From JAAYUD01 sp963676865 (lineage in GTDB: Bacteria > Bacteroidota > Bacteroidia > Bacteroidales > Bacteroidaceae): a stretch of DNA of 64,000 nt. The notes below the pieces were generated by a model. It did not search any database. It saw only the letters and a list, made by a program, of their open reading frames with translations, and was not told the DNA's origin. Positions 8,149 through 17,286 of this stretch are shown piece after piece. Location: positions 1,860,001 through 1,924,000 of the forward strand of contig CAXXSS010000001.1 in NCBI GenBank assembly GCA_963676865.2, read 5' to 3'. A program made the translations under genes and the position numbers. Each line of letters starts with the position of its first letter. The first letter of the stretch is position 1.

Positions 8149-9171
8149 CTATTTCAGATAATGAATATCGACTCCATTTGCATTAATACTCATTTCAACT
8201 TTAGCTCCTTCTATCAATGGATAATTTTCAGTGACGTGACCTACCGGAAAACCGAAACAGATGGGGTAATGATATTCTGCCAACAGATTGGCTATGGAGC
8301 GATAAGTGTCTTTGTCGTTCATCCATTCTTTTTTGTCGATTTTACTGAATTGACCGATGATCAATCCCGAAAGATTTTCCAAAACACCTCCCAATTTGAG
8401 ATTGTAAAGCATTCGTTCGATGGTGTGGTAGTGTTCTCCAACATCTTCGATAAACAGAATGGTACCTTTTGGAGGAATATCATAGGGAGTGCCGCGTAGT
8501 CCGTAATAAACAGAGAGGTTTCCTCCTCTTAGTATTCCTGTCGCTTTGCCGGGATGATTATTGATATCGGTGGTAATATGATAGGAGGGAAGCTTCCCAA
8601 ATAAAATATTTTTCAAATAGTTTAGGCTTTGGTCACTATCGGGTTCATAGGCCATTTGTTCGGACATGGGCGCATGAATTGATGCCACGGAATGATGTTG
8701 AATCAAGCTATGAAGAGCGGTAATATCACTATAGCCTATTAACCATTTGGGGTGTCGATTGAAACGGGTAAAATTTATTTTGTCTATGAGGTGTATGACG
8801 CCATATCCACCACGGCTACAAAGAATGGCTTTCACGTCGGGGTCATCGAATGCCTTTTGTAAGTCAGATAACCGTTGTTCGGTAGTACCCGAATAATCAT
8901 TATAAACTCCTGCTGCATATTTTTCAAAGCAAGGAGACAGTCTCCAATCTTTCAGGCACTTCACAGCGCCGTTCAGCATAATGCTGTCGCTTGCTCCAGC
9001 CGGCGAAATAATCGCTACTTTATCGCCTTCTTTCAGATAAGGCGGAAATTTACAACTTTTTGAAACGGACTTTGAGATCGGTTTCATTATGCAATTACTA
9101 CAAGAAGAAATGATAAGAAGGGCTGTTAAGCCTATCAACAGTTGTTTGAGATTAATGATCAATTTATACAT
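8149..9171 (-). CDS. S66-family LD-carboxypeptidase, lipoprotein form
   Basis: A serine peptidase of the LdcA/MccF family that removes the terminal D-Ala from muropeptide tetrapeptides or cleaves similar amide bonds. The fold and catalytic set are visible: the nucleophile elbow GYSD (Ser148), IEDVGE (Glu242) and FPVGH (His312), with CSRGGYG at 118-124. This copy has an N-terminal lipobox (IISSC, Cys24), so it should face the periplasm. It overlaps the upstream paralogue by 8 bp, and the two share most motifs almost word for word, indicating tandem duplication. Confidence 0.9.
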   Translation of the reverse strand: MYKLIINLKQLLIGLTALLIISSCSNCIMKPISKSVSKSCKFPPYLKEGDKVAIISPAGASDSIMLNGAVKCLKDWRLSPCFEKYAAGVYNDYSGTTEQRLSDLQKAFDDPDVKAILCSRGGYGVIHLIDKINFTRFNRHPKWLIGYSDITALHSLIQHHSVASIHAPMSEQMAYEPDSDQSLNYLKNILFGKLPSYHITTDINNHPGKATGILRGGNLSVYYGLRGTPYDIPPKGTILFIEDVGEHYHTIERMLYNLKLGGVLENLSGLIIGQFSKIDKKEWMNDKDTYRSIANLLAEYHYPICFGFPVGHVTENYPLIEGAKVEMSINANGVDIHYLK

Positions 9172-10072
9172 TGAAATGTAAATTTACTCCTTTTTTGTCT
9201 ACGTTTAATTCTATTTGTGCCCCTTCTATCAGTGGACGATTGTCGGTAACGTGGCCGACGGGGAAATTGAAGCAAATAGGGTAATCGTATTCTTTCACTA
9301 AATCGGCTATTGCACCATAAAGATCTTTACCTAATTCTTTGTCTTCTTCATATTCGGTAAATTGTCCAATAATCAATCCCGACAATCTTTCCAATACACC
9401 GCTAAGCTTCAAATTATACATCATTCTTTCGATTGCATGTGGCCTTTCGCCAACGTCTTCTATAAAAAGTATGGTGTTTTCGGCCGGAATATCATAGGGA
9501 GTACTGCGTAGTCCGTAGAATACGGACATGTTTCCACCTCTTAATGTACCTTGTGCTTTTCCATAATGGTTTAGCCGATGATGCTCAACGTGATAATCGG
9601 GCAACTTTCCGAAAAGAATGTCTTTTAGATAATTTGAGCATAAATCATCTTCAGGTTCGACAGTCAACTGTTTTGCCATTGGGGCGTGGAGGGAAGCATA
9701 ACCGTTGTATTGTAGTAAGCTGTGCAGAGCTGTGATATCACTGAAACCTATCAACCATTTAGGTGATTCTTTGAATTTGGTAAAATCGAGTCTCTCAACA
9801 AGGTGTATGGCTCCATATCCACCTCGGCTGCAAAGAATAGCTCTTACTTCTTTATCGTCAAGTGCGTGTTGAAAATCAGAGAGGCGTTCTTTAATACTAC
9901 CTGAGTAGTATCCTGCTGCGCCTGAAGCATTCTTTTCGAGATAAGGGCATAGGTGCCATGAAGAGAGACGGTCGATGGCTCCTTTTAATAATGTCTTGTC
10001 TATTTTGCTGGCCGGAGAAATGATGGCGACCTTATCGTTTTCTTTCAAAAACGAAGGAAATTGTATATCCAT
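9164..10072 (-). CDS. S66-family LD-carboxypeptidase, cytoplasmic form
   Basis: A paralogue of the neighbouring gene, without a signal peptide, therefore probably the cytoplasmic peptidoglycan-recycling LdcA-type enzyme. The catalytic residues are Ser111 (GFSD), Glu205 (IEDVGE) and His274 (FPVGH). I place the start at the ATG at 10072 (302 residues) because MDIQFPSFLKENDKVAI aligns with the mature start of the paralogue. The frame extends 14 codons further, but that stretch covers the promoter. The pair is likely transcribed together from a promoter at 10104-10137. Confidence 0.9.
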   Translation of the reverse strand: MDIQFPSFLKENDKVAIISPASKIDKTLLKGAIDRLSSWHLCPYLEKNASGAAGYYSGSIKERLSDFQHALDDKEVRAILCSRGGYGAIHLVERLDFTKFKESPKWLIGFSDITALHSLLQYNGYASLHAPMAKQLTVEPEDDLCSNYLKDILFGKLPDYHVEHHRLNHYGKAQGTLRGGNMSVFYGLRSTPYDIPAENTILFIEDVGERPHAIERMMYNLKLSGVLERLSGLIIGQFTEYEEDKELGKDLYGAIADLVKEYDYPICFNFPVGHVTDNRPLIEGAQIELNVDKKGVNLHFNV

Positions 10073-10103
10073 AATTTTTTTTATTTTTCTATTATTCGGC
10101 TTA

Positions 10104-10137
10104 CAAAAATACATTAAAAACAGACGACTTCGAACAA
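10104..10137 (-). promoter_or_regulatory. Promoter of the S66 peptidase pair
   Basis: The minus strand has TTGTTC about 20 nt before a TATTTTTG -7 box, giving a start roughly 25 nt ahead of the chosen ATG. Confidence 0.55.
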
Positions 10138-10305
10138 TTCATTTGTTTTTTAACCGAATAAGTTCGAAAATATAATTTCGTTAGCTTTTTATTGAGCTGA
10201 AAAAGATAATAAATCTGACATAATGTTACAAATGAAATTAAAAAATAGCTAGGAAAGTGTACAACTTCTAAATTTTTTTATGATATTTGCTGCAAAATAA
10301 TCACT

Positions 10306-11220
10306 ATGGAACCAATAAGAACCTTTGGACAATTGACGGCACATTTAAGATCGTTAAATTCACGAAAACGCGTTGCCGTTGTTTGTGGAAGTGACGATCA
10401 TACTCAATATGCCATACATAGGGCGTTGAAGGAAGGCATAGCAGAATTTATTTTGGTGGGTGATACTCATAAGTTGGAACAATATACCGAACTGGAGAAC
10501 TATTCGGAGCATATTCAAAAAATTCATATTGAGGATTCTGACGAAGCGGCTCGTGAAGCAATTCGGTTGATTCGTGCCGGTGAAGCGGATATTTTGCAGA
10601 AAGGCATTATTAATACGGACAATTTACTTCGTGCTGTATTGAATAAAGAAGAAGGCCTTCTCCCACAGGGCAAAGTGTTGACTCACTTAGCGGTGATGCA
10701 GATCCCCAATTACCATAAACTGTTATTTTTCTCGGATGCTGCAGTTATTCCACGCCCTACGCTCCAGCAACGTATAGAAATGATATGGTATGCTATCAAT
10801 ACGTGCCATCATTTTGGGATTGCTCAGCCGCGCATTTCACTTATTCATTGTACAGAGAAAGTAAGTTCCAAGTTTCCGCATTCGTTGGATTATGTAAATA
10901 TTGTCGAGCTTTGTGAAGCCGGTGAGTTTGGTAATGCCATTATTGATGGTCCGCTTGATGTTCGTACTTCATGTGAAAAAGCAAGTGCTGATGTAAAAGG
11001 GATCGTTTCTCCTATTAATGGAGATGCTGATGTACTTATTTTTCCAAATATAGAATCGGGTAATTGCTTTTATAAAACGGTATCCTTATTTGCCCATGCT
11101 GATATGGCTGGGATGCTACAAGGTCCCATTTGCCCTGTTGTCGTTCCTTCGAGAGGAGATAGTGGGCTTTCAAAATATTATAGTTTGGCAATGGCTTGTT
11201 TAACTGCAAAACAACAATAA
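10306..11220 (+). CDS. ptb: Phosphate butyryltransferase (phosphotransbutyrylase)
   Basis: Exchanges CoA for phosphate on butyryl-CoA or related branched acyl-CoAs. The 304-residue protein belongs to the phosphate acetyl/butaryl transferase family, with AVVCGSDDHTQYAIHRALKEG at the N-terminus (read as AVVCGSDD then IHRALKEG) and a C-terminal SPINGDADVLIFPNIESGN region. The butyrate-type kinase 4 nt downstream points to Ptb rather than Pta. Together they would make ATP and release butyrate, isobutyrate or isovalerate. The upstream region has only a near-match -7 box (GATATTTG). Confidence 0.88.
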   Translation: MEPIRTFGQLTAHLRSLNSRKRVAVVCGSDDHTQYAIHRALKEGIAEFILVGDTHKLEQYTELENYSEHIQKIHIEDSDEAAREAIRLIRAGEADILQKGIINTDNLLRAVLNKEEGLLPQGKVLTHLAVMQIPNYHKLLFFSDAAVIPRPTLQQRIEMIWYAINTCHHFGIAQPRISLIHCTEKVSSKFPHSLDYVNIVELCEAGEFGNAIIDGPLDVRTSCEKASADVKGIVSPINGDADVLIFPNIESGNCFYKTVSLFAHADMAGMLQGPICPVVVPSRGDSGLSKYYSLAMACLTAKQQ

Positions 11221-11224
11221 GAGT

Positions 11225-12286
11225 ATGAAAATATTAGCTATCAATCCTGGTTCCACTTCTACTAAAATTGCTGTCTTTCACGACGAAAAGTTGATTATGC
11301 ACAGTACTATCCGGCATAAACCCGAAGAATTGGCTCATTTTGTTGATGCTATGGAGCAATTCGACTATCGTCAAAATCTTGTATTAGAAACACTTCAGCA
11401 GGAACATATTCCTTTTGACTTTGATGTAATCGTTGGCAGAGGGGGATTGGTGAAGCCTGTGGAAGGTGGAGTTTACGAGATTAATGAGAAAATTTATGGC
11501 GATACGAAACATGCCATGTGTAAGCATGCTTGCAATTTAGGATCTCTGATAGCCAATAGTTTAGCCAAACGATTGCCAAACTGTAAAGCTCTGATGGCCG
11601 ATCCGGGGGTTGTTGATGAATTGGATGATATAGCCCGTATCAATGGGAGTCCGTTGATGCCGCGTTTTACTATATGGCATGCCCTTAATCAGCGGGCTAT
11701 TGCACGGCGGTTTGCTAAAGAACACAATGCCCGATATGAAGAATTAGATCTTATTATGTGTCATCTGGGCGGTGGTATTTCATTGGCCGCTCATAAGCAT
11801 GGCAGAGCTATTGATGCCAATAATGCACTGACTGGAGAAGGTCCTTTTTCTCCCGAGCGTTCTGGCACGTTGCCTGTGGGTCCACTTATCGATCTTTGTT
11901 ATAGTGGCAAATATACTCATAAACAAATGATTCAATATGTTACTTCTAAGAGTGGCTTGTTGGCCCATTTGGGTACAAATGATGTGGCTACCGTCGTTAA
12001 GCGGATTGAAGATGGAGATAAACATGCCGAGTTGGTGTTGAATGCTATGATTTATCAGATAGCTAAAAGTATTGGCGGATTGGCACCGGTATTATATGGT
12101 AAGGTAGATGCCATTATCTTGACTGGCGGTATTGCCTATAGCGAATATGTTATTAAGCGGTTGACAGAACGCATTGAGTTCATAGCTCCCGTTTTTGTTT
12201 ATGCCGGTGAAGATGAATTGACGGCGTTGGCAATGAATGCACTCAGCGCTATGAGAGGAGAATTACCTATTAAAGTTTATAAATAA
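11225..12286 (+). CDS. buk: Butyrate kinase
   Basis: Transfers phosphate from butyryl-phosphate (or a branched analogue) to ADP, the ATP-yielding last step after Ptb. An acetokinase-fold protein of 353 residues. The phosphate-1 loop is INPGSTSTKIAVF at the N-terminus, with HLGGGIS around residue 180, GPFSPERSG and a C-terminal ILTGGIAYSEY adenosine-binding motif. The length and GPFSPERSG segment fit Buk rather than AckA (about 400). Operon with ptb. Confidence 0.92.
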   Translation: MKILAINPGSTSTKIAVFHDEKLIMHSTIRHKPEELAHFVDAMEQFDYRQNLVLETLQQEHIPFDFDVIVGRGGLVKPVEGGVYEINEKIYGDTKHAMCKHACNLGSLIANSLAKRLPNCKALMADPGVVDELDDIARINGSPLMPRFTIWHALNQRAIARRFAKEHNARYEELDLIMCHLGGGISLAAHKHGRAIDANNALTGEGPFSPERSGTLPVGPLIDLCYSGKYTHKQMIQYVTSKSGLLAHLGTNDVATVVKRIEDGDKHAELVLNAMIYQIAKSIGGLAPVLYGKVDAIILTGGIAYSEYVIKRLTERIEFIAPVFVYAGEDELTALAMNALSAMRGELPIKVYK

Positions 12287-12428
12287 ATTCACTGTATCTC
12301 TTGAAAACTTCCAACAGGAAGTGTTTCTTCATGAAGCGCACAATTCGACGGGAGTCGAGTTGTGTGTTTAGAAAAAGCAGAATTAAATTATAAATCTATA
12401 TTAATACTATGAAAATGAACTGAACGGT

Positions 12429-12505
12429 TGGCGATAATATTTGTGTAGATATGGTAGATAGAAATTCCTTGCACAAAGTATTATCGCCATTTGTTTTTTA
12501 TATTC
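12429..12505 (+). terminator. Long hairpin followed by T-tract
   Basis: TGGCGATAATA (12429-12439) pairs with TATTATCGCCA (12479-12489), extended inward by TTTGTG/CACAAA after a bulge. It is followed by TTTGTTTTTT. It works as a terminator for ptb-buk, although it lies about 145 bp past the stop codon; it could also end a small RNA. Confidence 0.6.
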
Positions 12506-12530
12506 GGGCTGATTTCTCTATTTATTTTTT

Positions 12531-12538
12531 TACCTTTG
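12531..12538 (+). promoter_or_regulatory. -7 box for the GT90 gene
   Basis: TACCTTTG, a perfect TAnnTTTG, 31 bp before the start codon. The -33 region shows no clear TTTG. Confidence 0.5.
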
Positions 12539-12569
12539 CCGGCAAAGAATAATAAAATATGGTTTAATT

Positions 12570-13541
12570 ATGGCTTCATTTCGATATTTATTTCATAATG
12601 GTAAGAATTCAAAAATAAAATATTATGCTATAAGTTATATAAGGTTGCTTATACCCCGTTTTATTTATCGGTTGCGCCTTGATAATGAATTGAAAAAGGT
12701 AGATAGATTTCCAGATGCAGAATATATAAAGCGGAGGGTTGACTATTATAATAAGGTCAGTCATACGTGTAAACTGGCCGATGATGCTATAGCTTTGAAG
12801 AATGTGAAAGTTCGAGACCATGCTTCAGTCTACTTCTTTGATTTCTTTGAATTTGCTCGTTGGTTTTCTCCAGATTTGCTATGTAGCTATGTGCCGGGTG
12901 ATATAAGTCGTAAACTCCCTGTTTATGCTATTACAAAGAGCCGTCCGATAGGAGATGATAACGAAAATTCTGTCATTATGAAATTGGAGAAGAATAGGCA
13001 CTTTACTTTTCTGAAGGATAAGATACCTTTTGAAAAGAAAATGAATCAAGTTATATTTCGTGGTAAGATTTCAAATAAAGATAATAGGATAGACTTTATG
13101 AAGAAATTTTATGGAGATCCTATGTTTGATATTGGAAATGTGGATCATCATTCCCTTTTCCCTCAAGAATGGAAAAAAGAGAAGATGTCTTATTATGATC
13201 ATCTGGAATCGAAGTTTATTATGTCGCTTGAAGGAAATGATGTAGCAAGTAATTTGAAATGGATTATGTCGTCCAACTCTATAGCCGTTTCGCCCCACCT
13301 CACTTGTGAAACGTGGTTTATGGAAGGTACGTTAATACCCGATTACCACTATATAGAGATAAAAGAAGATTTCTCCGATCTGAAAGAGAAATTACAATAT
13401 TATATTGATCACCCTGAAAAAGCGAATGCAATCATTCAACATGCTCATGAGTATGTTGAACAATTTAAAGATAGCAAGAGAGAAAAACTGATATCGTTGT
13501 TAGTACTTGATAAGTATTTCTGTATGACAGGACAACGATAA
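12570..13541 (+). CDS. Glycosyltransferase family 90-like (CAP10/LpsA-type) protein
   Basis: Probably adds a sugar to a cell-surface glycan (LPS core or capsule). The 323-residue protein has the CAP10-like C-terminal signature: VIFRGKISN near residue 155, then KFIMSLEGNDVASNLKWIM around 215-233 and the PHLTCETWFMEG stretch. No signal peptide or membrane segment is evident. The gene is isolated and A+T-rich compared with its neighbours, with many AAA/AAT/ATA codons, and converges on a GT25-type gene. The acceptor and donor sugar are unknown. Confidence 0.8.
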   Translation: MASFRYLFHNGKNSKIKYYAISYIRLLIPRFIYRLRLDNELKKVDRFPDAEYIKRRVDYYNKVSHTCKLADDAIALKNVKVRDHASVYFFDFFEFARWFSPDLLCSYVPGDISRKLPVYAITKSRPIGDDNENSVIMKLEKNRHFTFLKDKIPFEKKMNQVIFRGKISNKDNRIDFMKKFYGDPMFDIGNVDHHSLFPQEWKKEKMSYYDHLESKFIMSLEGNDVASNLKWIMSSNSIAVSPHLTCETWFMEGTLIPDYHYIEIKEDFSDLKEKLQYYIDHPEKANAIIQHAHEYVEQFKDSKREKLISLLVLDKYFCMTGQR

Positions 13542-13617
13542 AATGCTTTAATAGGAAGTCTGATCTTTTAACAACATCATAAAGCTGGCTAGAATCGATT
13601 GAAACAAAGGGATTGGT

Positions 13618-14355
13618 TTATCTAAAAAAGTAAAGCATTTTCTTGTAATGAAGTTTAAAAAGCCATTGTAATTTTTCGCACTTCTGTTTCTTGCTGGATA
13701 TTGAGGTCTTGAATAATCCTGTAAAACTTCCTTGTGAAGCAATTGTTGGTTGACACCAAAAATAAGTAAGTTGTTTTTCTTTAATCAATTTGTTGTGGAG
13801 TATGTCAATAGGCTCTATGCATTTTTCTTTTTTTATTTTATCCAAAATATATTTTGCCGCTACTTGGTCAATGTAGTATGCTCCCGCCATTCTGTCCTTA
13901 TTGCCAAGATATAGATATATTTTTTTGATGCGTTTGCTCCTTGGAACAAAACGTAATCTGCTATCCTCGTATGAGATCATAAAATTAGTATAGGACAATT
14001 TTTTAACCTCTGTCATAGTATTGTTGAATATATCCACAAAATCATGGTGCAAAATAATGTCATCTTCTAGTATTAATGCTCCTGGAATGTTATGATTTAC
14101 AATATATTCGTATGCTAAGATATGCTTGTATGCACATGATGTTCTTGAATATTTACCACACATGTCCGCAGAGCCTCCGTTTCCGAAATATTTATCTAAA
14201 ACTTCTTTGGTTAAATCTGGCTTGTCTCCATCTAGGATATATTTAAATTGGATCTGCATTTTCTTTAGCATAGACTCTATGTGTGTTGCTCTTTCTGCAT
14301 ATCCTTCTTTGACATGTAATACAAGGGTCTCTTGATTATATAACGAATTGTCCAT
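13618..14355 (-). CDS. Glycosyltransferase family 25 (LPS biosynthesis) protein
   Basis: A GT25-like glycosyltransferase, likely acting on surface polysaccharide. The hallmark ILEDDIILHHDF (about residue 92) carries the EDD metal/donor motif, and SCAYKHILAYEYI just before it is the usual serine-rich helix of this family. MAGAYYID and the C-terminal QPTIASQGS fit as well. I use the ATG at 14355 (245 residues, MDNSLYNQETLVLHVKEG). The frame is open 15 codons upstream, but those residues are hydrophobic and unconserved-looking. The base composition is low in G+C, like the convergent GT90 gene. Confidence 0.85.
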   Translation of the reverse strand: MDNSLYNQETLVLHVKEGYAERATHIESMLKKMQIQFKYILDGDKPDLTKEVLDKYFGNGGSADMCGKYSRTSCAYKHILAYEYIVNHNIPGALILEDDIILHHDFVDIFNNTMTEVKKLSYTNFMISYEDSRLRFVPRSKRIKKIYLYLGNKDRMAGAYYIDQVAAKYILDKIKKEKCIEPIDILHNKLIKEKQLTYFWCQPTIASQGSFTGLFKTSISSKKQKCEKLQWLFKLHYKKMLYFFR

Positions 14356-14437
14356 TTTTGTTTGAATTAGTAAAAGTATGGCATAGCAGCAAAAAACCAC
14401 GTATGCTTCCTTTAAAATTATTTTACTTTATATTGTA

Positions 14438-14445
14438 CAAAGATA
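14438..14445 (-). promoter_or_regulatory. -7 box upstream of the GT25 gene
   Basis: Minus-strand TATCTTTG, a perfect -7 box, about 80 bp upstream of the start codon. No good -33 match is seen. Confidence 0.45.
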
Positions 14446-14513
14446 GTAGAAATTTTATAATGTCTGGGCGAATATATGATGCCAATTGTTTGTTGGCTGT
14501 ATATAATTCGAAT

Positions 14514-16055
14514 TTAACTTCCCGCCCAATTTTCTCGATCCAAATTACGGTATCCGATTGCTTCTTTCAAGTGATGAGGTTTGATGTTTTCGGAATTATC
14601 GAGGTCGGCAATAGTGCGTGCCACTTTTAAAATTCGATCGTATGCCCTTGCCGATAGGTCGAACATATCCATTGCCTTCTTCAGCATTTTAAGTTCTTCG
14701 CTCTCTAAGTGTGCGTGCTTTTCCAATAATTTTGGACTCATTTGCGCATTGCAATGGATTGTTTGGCACTCGGAATAACGTTCTTCCTGTATTTTTCGTG
14801 CTGAAATAACACGCTGTCTAATGACGGCACTTGGCTCACCTCGTCTAGAATCGGCTATCTTTTCGAAAGGTACGGGGACTATTTCTATTTGAATATCAAT
14901 ACGGTCGAGAAGCGGTCCCGAAATTTTGTTAAGGTATCGTTGTACTTGTCCCGGTTGACAAGTGCAGCGTTTGGTAGGGTGATTGTAATATCCGCAAGGA
15001 CAAGGATTCATTGATGCTACCAGCATGAAGCCTGCCGGATAGTCAATACTATATTTTACTCTTGATATTGTTATTTTTCTGTCTTCTAGAGGCTGTCTCA
15101 GGACTTCGAGTACGCTTCGATTAAACTCTGGGAGTTCGTCTAAAAAGAGTACGCCATTGTGAGATAGACTGATTTCGCCTGGCTGCGGATAAGTACCTCC
15201 ACCAACCATTGCAACTGGTGAGATGGTATGATGAGGGTCACGGAATGGGCGGGTTGTAATAAGGGACGTATTCTTGTCAAGTGTCCCTGCTACGGAGTGT
15301 ATTTTTGTGGTTTCCAAACTTTCACGAAGCGATAATGGGGGAAGGATAGAAGGAAGGCGCTTTGCCATCATTGACTTTCCACTTCCGGGTGCACCGATCA
15401 TGATTAGATTATGTCCTCCGGCAGCTGCCACTTCGAGTGCACGTTTTACGTTCTCTTGTCCTTTAACATCCGAAAAATCGAATTCGAAAGAGTTTTGTTC
15501 TGTTTCAAATTCTTCCCGAGTGTTGACATAGGTCGGTTCTAATTCGCATTTGCCTATAAAGAAGTCTATCACTTCTTTTATATTAGAAACGCCGTATGTT
15601 TTTAGTTTATTGACGACTCCCGCTTCACGGGCATTCTGTTTGGGTACAATGAGTCCATCAAAATGTTCTTGATGGGCTTTTATGGCAATAGGAAGTGCTC
15701 CTTTGATAGGTAATATTGAACCATCCAAACTGAGCTCTCCCATCATCATATAACGATCTAATTTGTCTGATACGATTAATTCGTTGGCTGCTAATAGTCC
15801 TATGGCTATTGGTAAATCATATGCAGAACCTTCTTTTTTTATATAAGCTGGGGCCATATTGACAATGGTGTTCATCACGGGAAGTTTGTACCCTGACTGT
15901 TGTAGGGCGCATATAATACGTTGATGGCTTTCTTTTACCGCTGAGTCGGGTAAACCGACTAAATAGAAACAACAGCCACGTGAAGAGTTGACTTCAATGG
16001 TAATAACAATGGCGTCGATGCCTTCAACAGCGGCTCCAAAAACTTTGGTGAGCAT
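14514..16055 (-). CDS. YifB/ComM-family Mg-chelatase-like AAA+ ATPase
   Basis: A 513-residue AAA+ protein of the YifB/ComM family. ComM is a hexameric helicase that promotes branch migration of incoming DNA in natural transformation; family members are widespread also in non-competent bacteria. Visible parts are the N-terminal Lon-like fold (VGLPDSAVKESHQRI), Walker A GAPGSGKS around residue 216, Walker B VLFLDELPEF, and a zinc-like CPCGYYNHPTKRCTC segment. It lies downstream of the thioredoxin-fold lipoprotein gene with a 66-nt gap on the same strand. Confidence 0.93.
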   Translation of the reverse strand: MLTKVFGAAVEGIDAIVITIEVNSSRGCCFYLVGLPDSAVKESHQRIICALQQSGYKLPVMNTIVNMAPAYIKKEGSAYDLPIAIGLLAANELIVSDKLDRYMMMGELSLDGSILPIKGALPIAIKAHQEHFDGLIVPKQNAREAGVVNKLKTYGVSNIKEVIDFFIGKCELEPTYVNTREEFETEQNSFEFDFSDVKGQENVKRALEVAAAGGHNLIMIGAPGSGKSMMAKRLPSILPPLSLRESLETTKIHSVAGTLDKNTSLITTRPFRDPHHTISPVAMVGGGTYPQPGEISLSHNGVLFLDELPEFNRSVLEVLRQPLEDRKITISRVKYSIDYPAGFMLVASMNPCPCGYYNHPTKRCTCQPGQVQRYLNKISGPLLDRIDIQIEIVPVPFEKIADSRRGEPSAVIRQRVISARKIQEERYSECQTIHCNAQMSPKLLEKHAHLESEELKMLKKAMDMFDLSARAYDRILKVARTIADLDNSENIKPHHLKEAIGYRNLDRENWAGS

Positions 16056-16121
16056 AGAGATAATAAGATTAAAGTTTATATTGTGGTTGTTTTGTTTATA
16101 TTCGGAAGAAGGGGATATGCT

Positions 16122-17174
16122 TTATTTCAATGAAGCAGCAATTTGTCTTTTTAGGGCATCTCCATGCATATCCCGTGCAAGAATAACACCATCCGGTGCT
16201 ATCAATATATATGCTGGAGTAGCAGTTATTGCATATTGACTGATAATAGGTGAATTGAATCCATTGAGATCGCAAAGCTGGGTGCCTTGTAGCGAATCTT
16301 GCTTAATGGCTCTGTTCCATTCATATTTGTCTGTGTCTAGCGAAATGCCAACCATTGCAAATTTGGAATTGTTGTGGAAACTTCGATAGAATTGTCTTAT
16401 CTCGGCAGCCGATTGCGCCCTATTGGTTGCCCAAGATGCCCAAAAGGTGAGCAATATATATTTGTTTTTTAATCCTTCCGATGAGCGGGTTACCATAGCC
16501 CCTTTTCCGTCGGAGATAGAAAATCCAGGAGCTACTGCTCCCATTTTTGATTTCTCCCAGCGGGTGATGAAGTCGTTCAGTTCAATTACTCGTGGTGTCT
16601 CTCTTAAAGCTGCGCTTAAGTTCTTTATGATTTCTTTGATATGAGTGTAGTCGGGAGCGGACTGGTGAATAAAATATTTGTCGAGTAGGTATAGGCTGAC
16701 AAGGGATGAGTTGTGTTTGTTAATAAAGGCTTCTGCCTCCGAACGAACCAAGCTGGCAGACATGTCTCCTCCTGTGAAATCTAATTGTTCAAGGAGTCCT
16801 TTTTTTTGTAATTGCTTCTTGAAATCAGTGAAGTCATCATTGTTTTCATTTCCTGTTACAGTCAATGCCGAAAGTCTCATAGCATCGCCTTTGATTTGGA
16901 TATGGTCACCTTTTTCGAAAAAAATAGGATATTCGGCATTGTTGATACATAGATATGCTGCTGATAGTGTGTCTACATGTATTTTACAATCGAAGTGCCC
17001 ATTTTTTACAGGAATAGTATCAATATAGTCGAAAGAGCCGTCTTGTCCATATAGGTAGAGTTCACTTGTTGAAGCACCTTTAAGATCACCGCTGAGGTGT
17101 GCCATTCCTTTCTTTTTGCCACATGATACTAGACACAGCGTAATTAATATTAATATGGTAAGTTTATTTCTCAT
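16122..17174 (-). CDS. DUF4369/thioredoxin-fold lipoprotein lacking active-site cysteines
   Basis: A 350-residue lipoprotein (lipobox CLVSC, Cys18). An N-terminal DUF4369-like domain covers about residues 25-120, and a C-terminal AhpC/TSA-thioredoxin domain covers about 212-350. Family members of the TlpA/ResA type are usually periplasmic thiol-disulfide oxidoreductases. Here the normal WASWCxPC is WASWATNR (245-252), so both cysteines are gone, while the cis-proline loop TATPAYILI is kept. Redox catalysis is therefore unlikely; binding or scaffolding is more plausible. Possibly co-transcribed with yifB. Confidence 0.85.
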   Translation of the reverse strand: MRNKLTILILITLCLVSCGKKKGMAHLSGDLKGASTSELYLYGQDGSFDYIDTIPVKNGHFDCKIHVDTLSAAYLCINNAEYPIFFEKGDHIQIKGDAMRLSALTVTGNENNDDFTDFKKQLQKKGLLEQLDFTGGDMSASLVRSEAEAFINKHNSSLVSLYLLDKYFIHQSAPDYTHIKEIIKNLSAALRETPRVIELNDFITRWEKSKMGAVAPGFSISDGKGAMVTRSSEGLKNKYILLTFWASWATNRAQSAAEIRQFYRSFHNNSKFAMVGISLDTDKYEWNRAIKQDSLQGTQLCDLNGFNSPIISQYAITATPAYILIAPDGVILARDMHGDALKRQIAASLK

Positions 17175-17221
17175 ATCGTTCTAAAATTGACTATGCGAAA
17201 GTAAGGATTTAATTGATAAGA

Positions 17222-17256
17222 AAAAAGAAAATGCCCGTCAAATTGTTGACGGGCAT
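17222..17256 (-). terminator. Intrinsic terminator of the TPR lipoprotein gene
   Basis: An 11-bp perfect stem (17231-17241 with 17246-17256, ATGCCCGTCAA) with a 4-nt loop, followed on the minus strand by TTTTCTTTTTTC. Confidence 0.9.
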
Positions 17257-17286
17257 TAATAATATAAGTTCTTAGTCTGAAAATAA

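Larger units (their letters stand above)
12287..12569. other. Intergenic region with several hairpins
   Basis: This 283-bp gap has three inverted repeats: a 6-bp stem at 12307-12322, an 11-bp stem (one mismatch) at 12339-12364, and a large one at 12429-12489. The end of the gap carries the promoter of the next gene. No open frame stands out. Confidence 0.6.
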
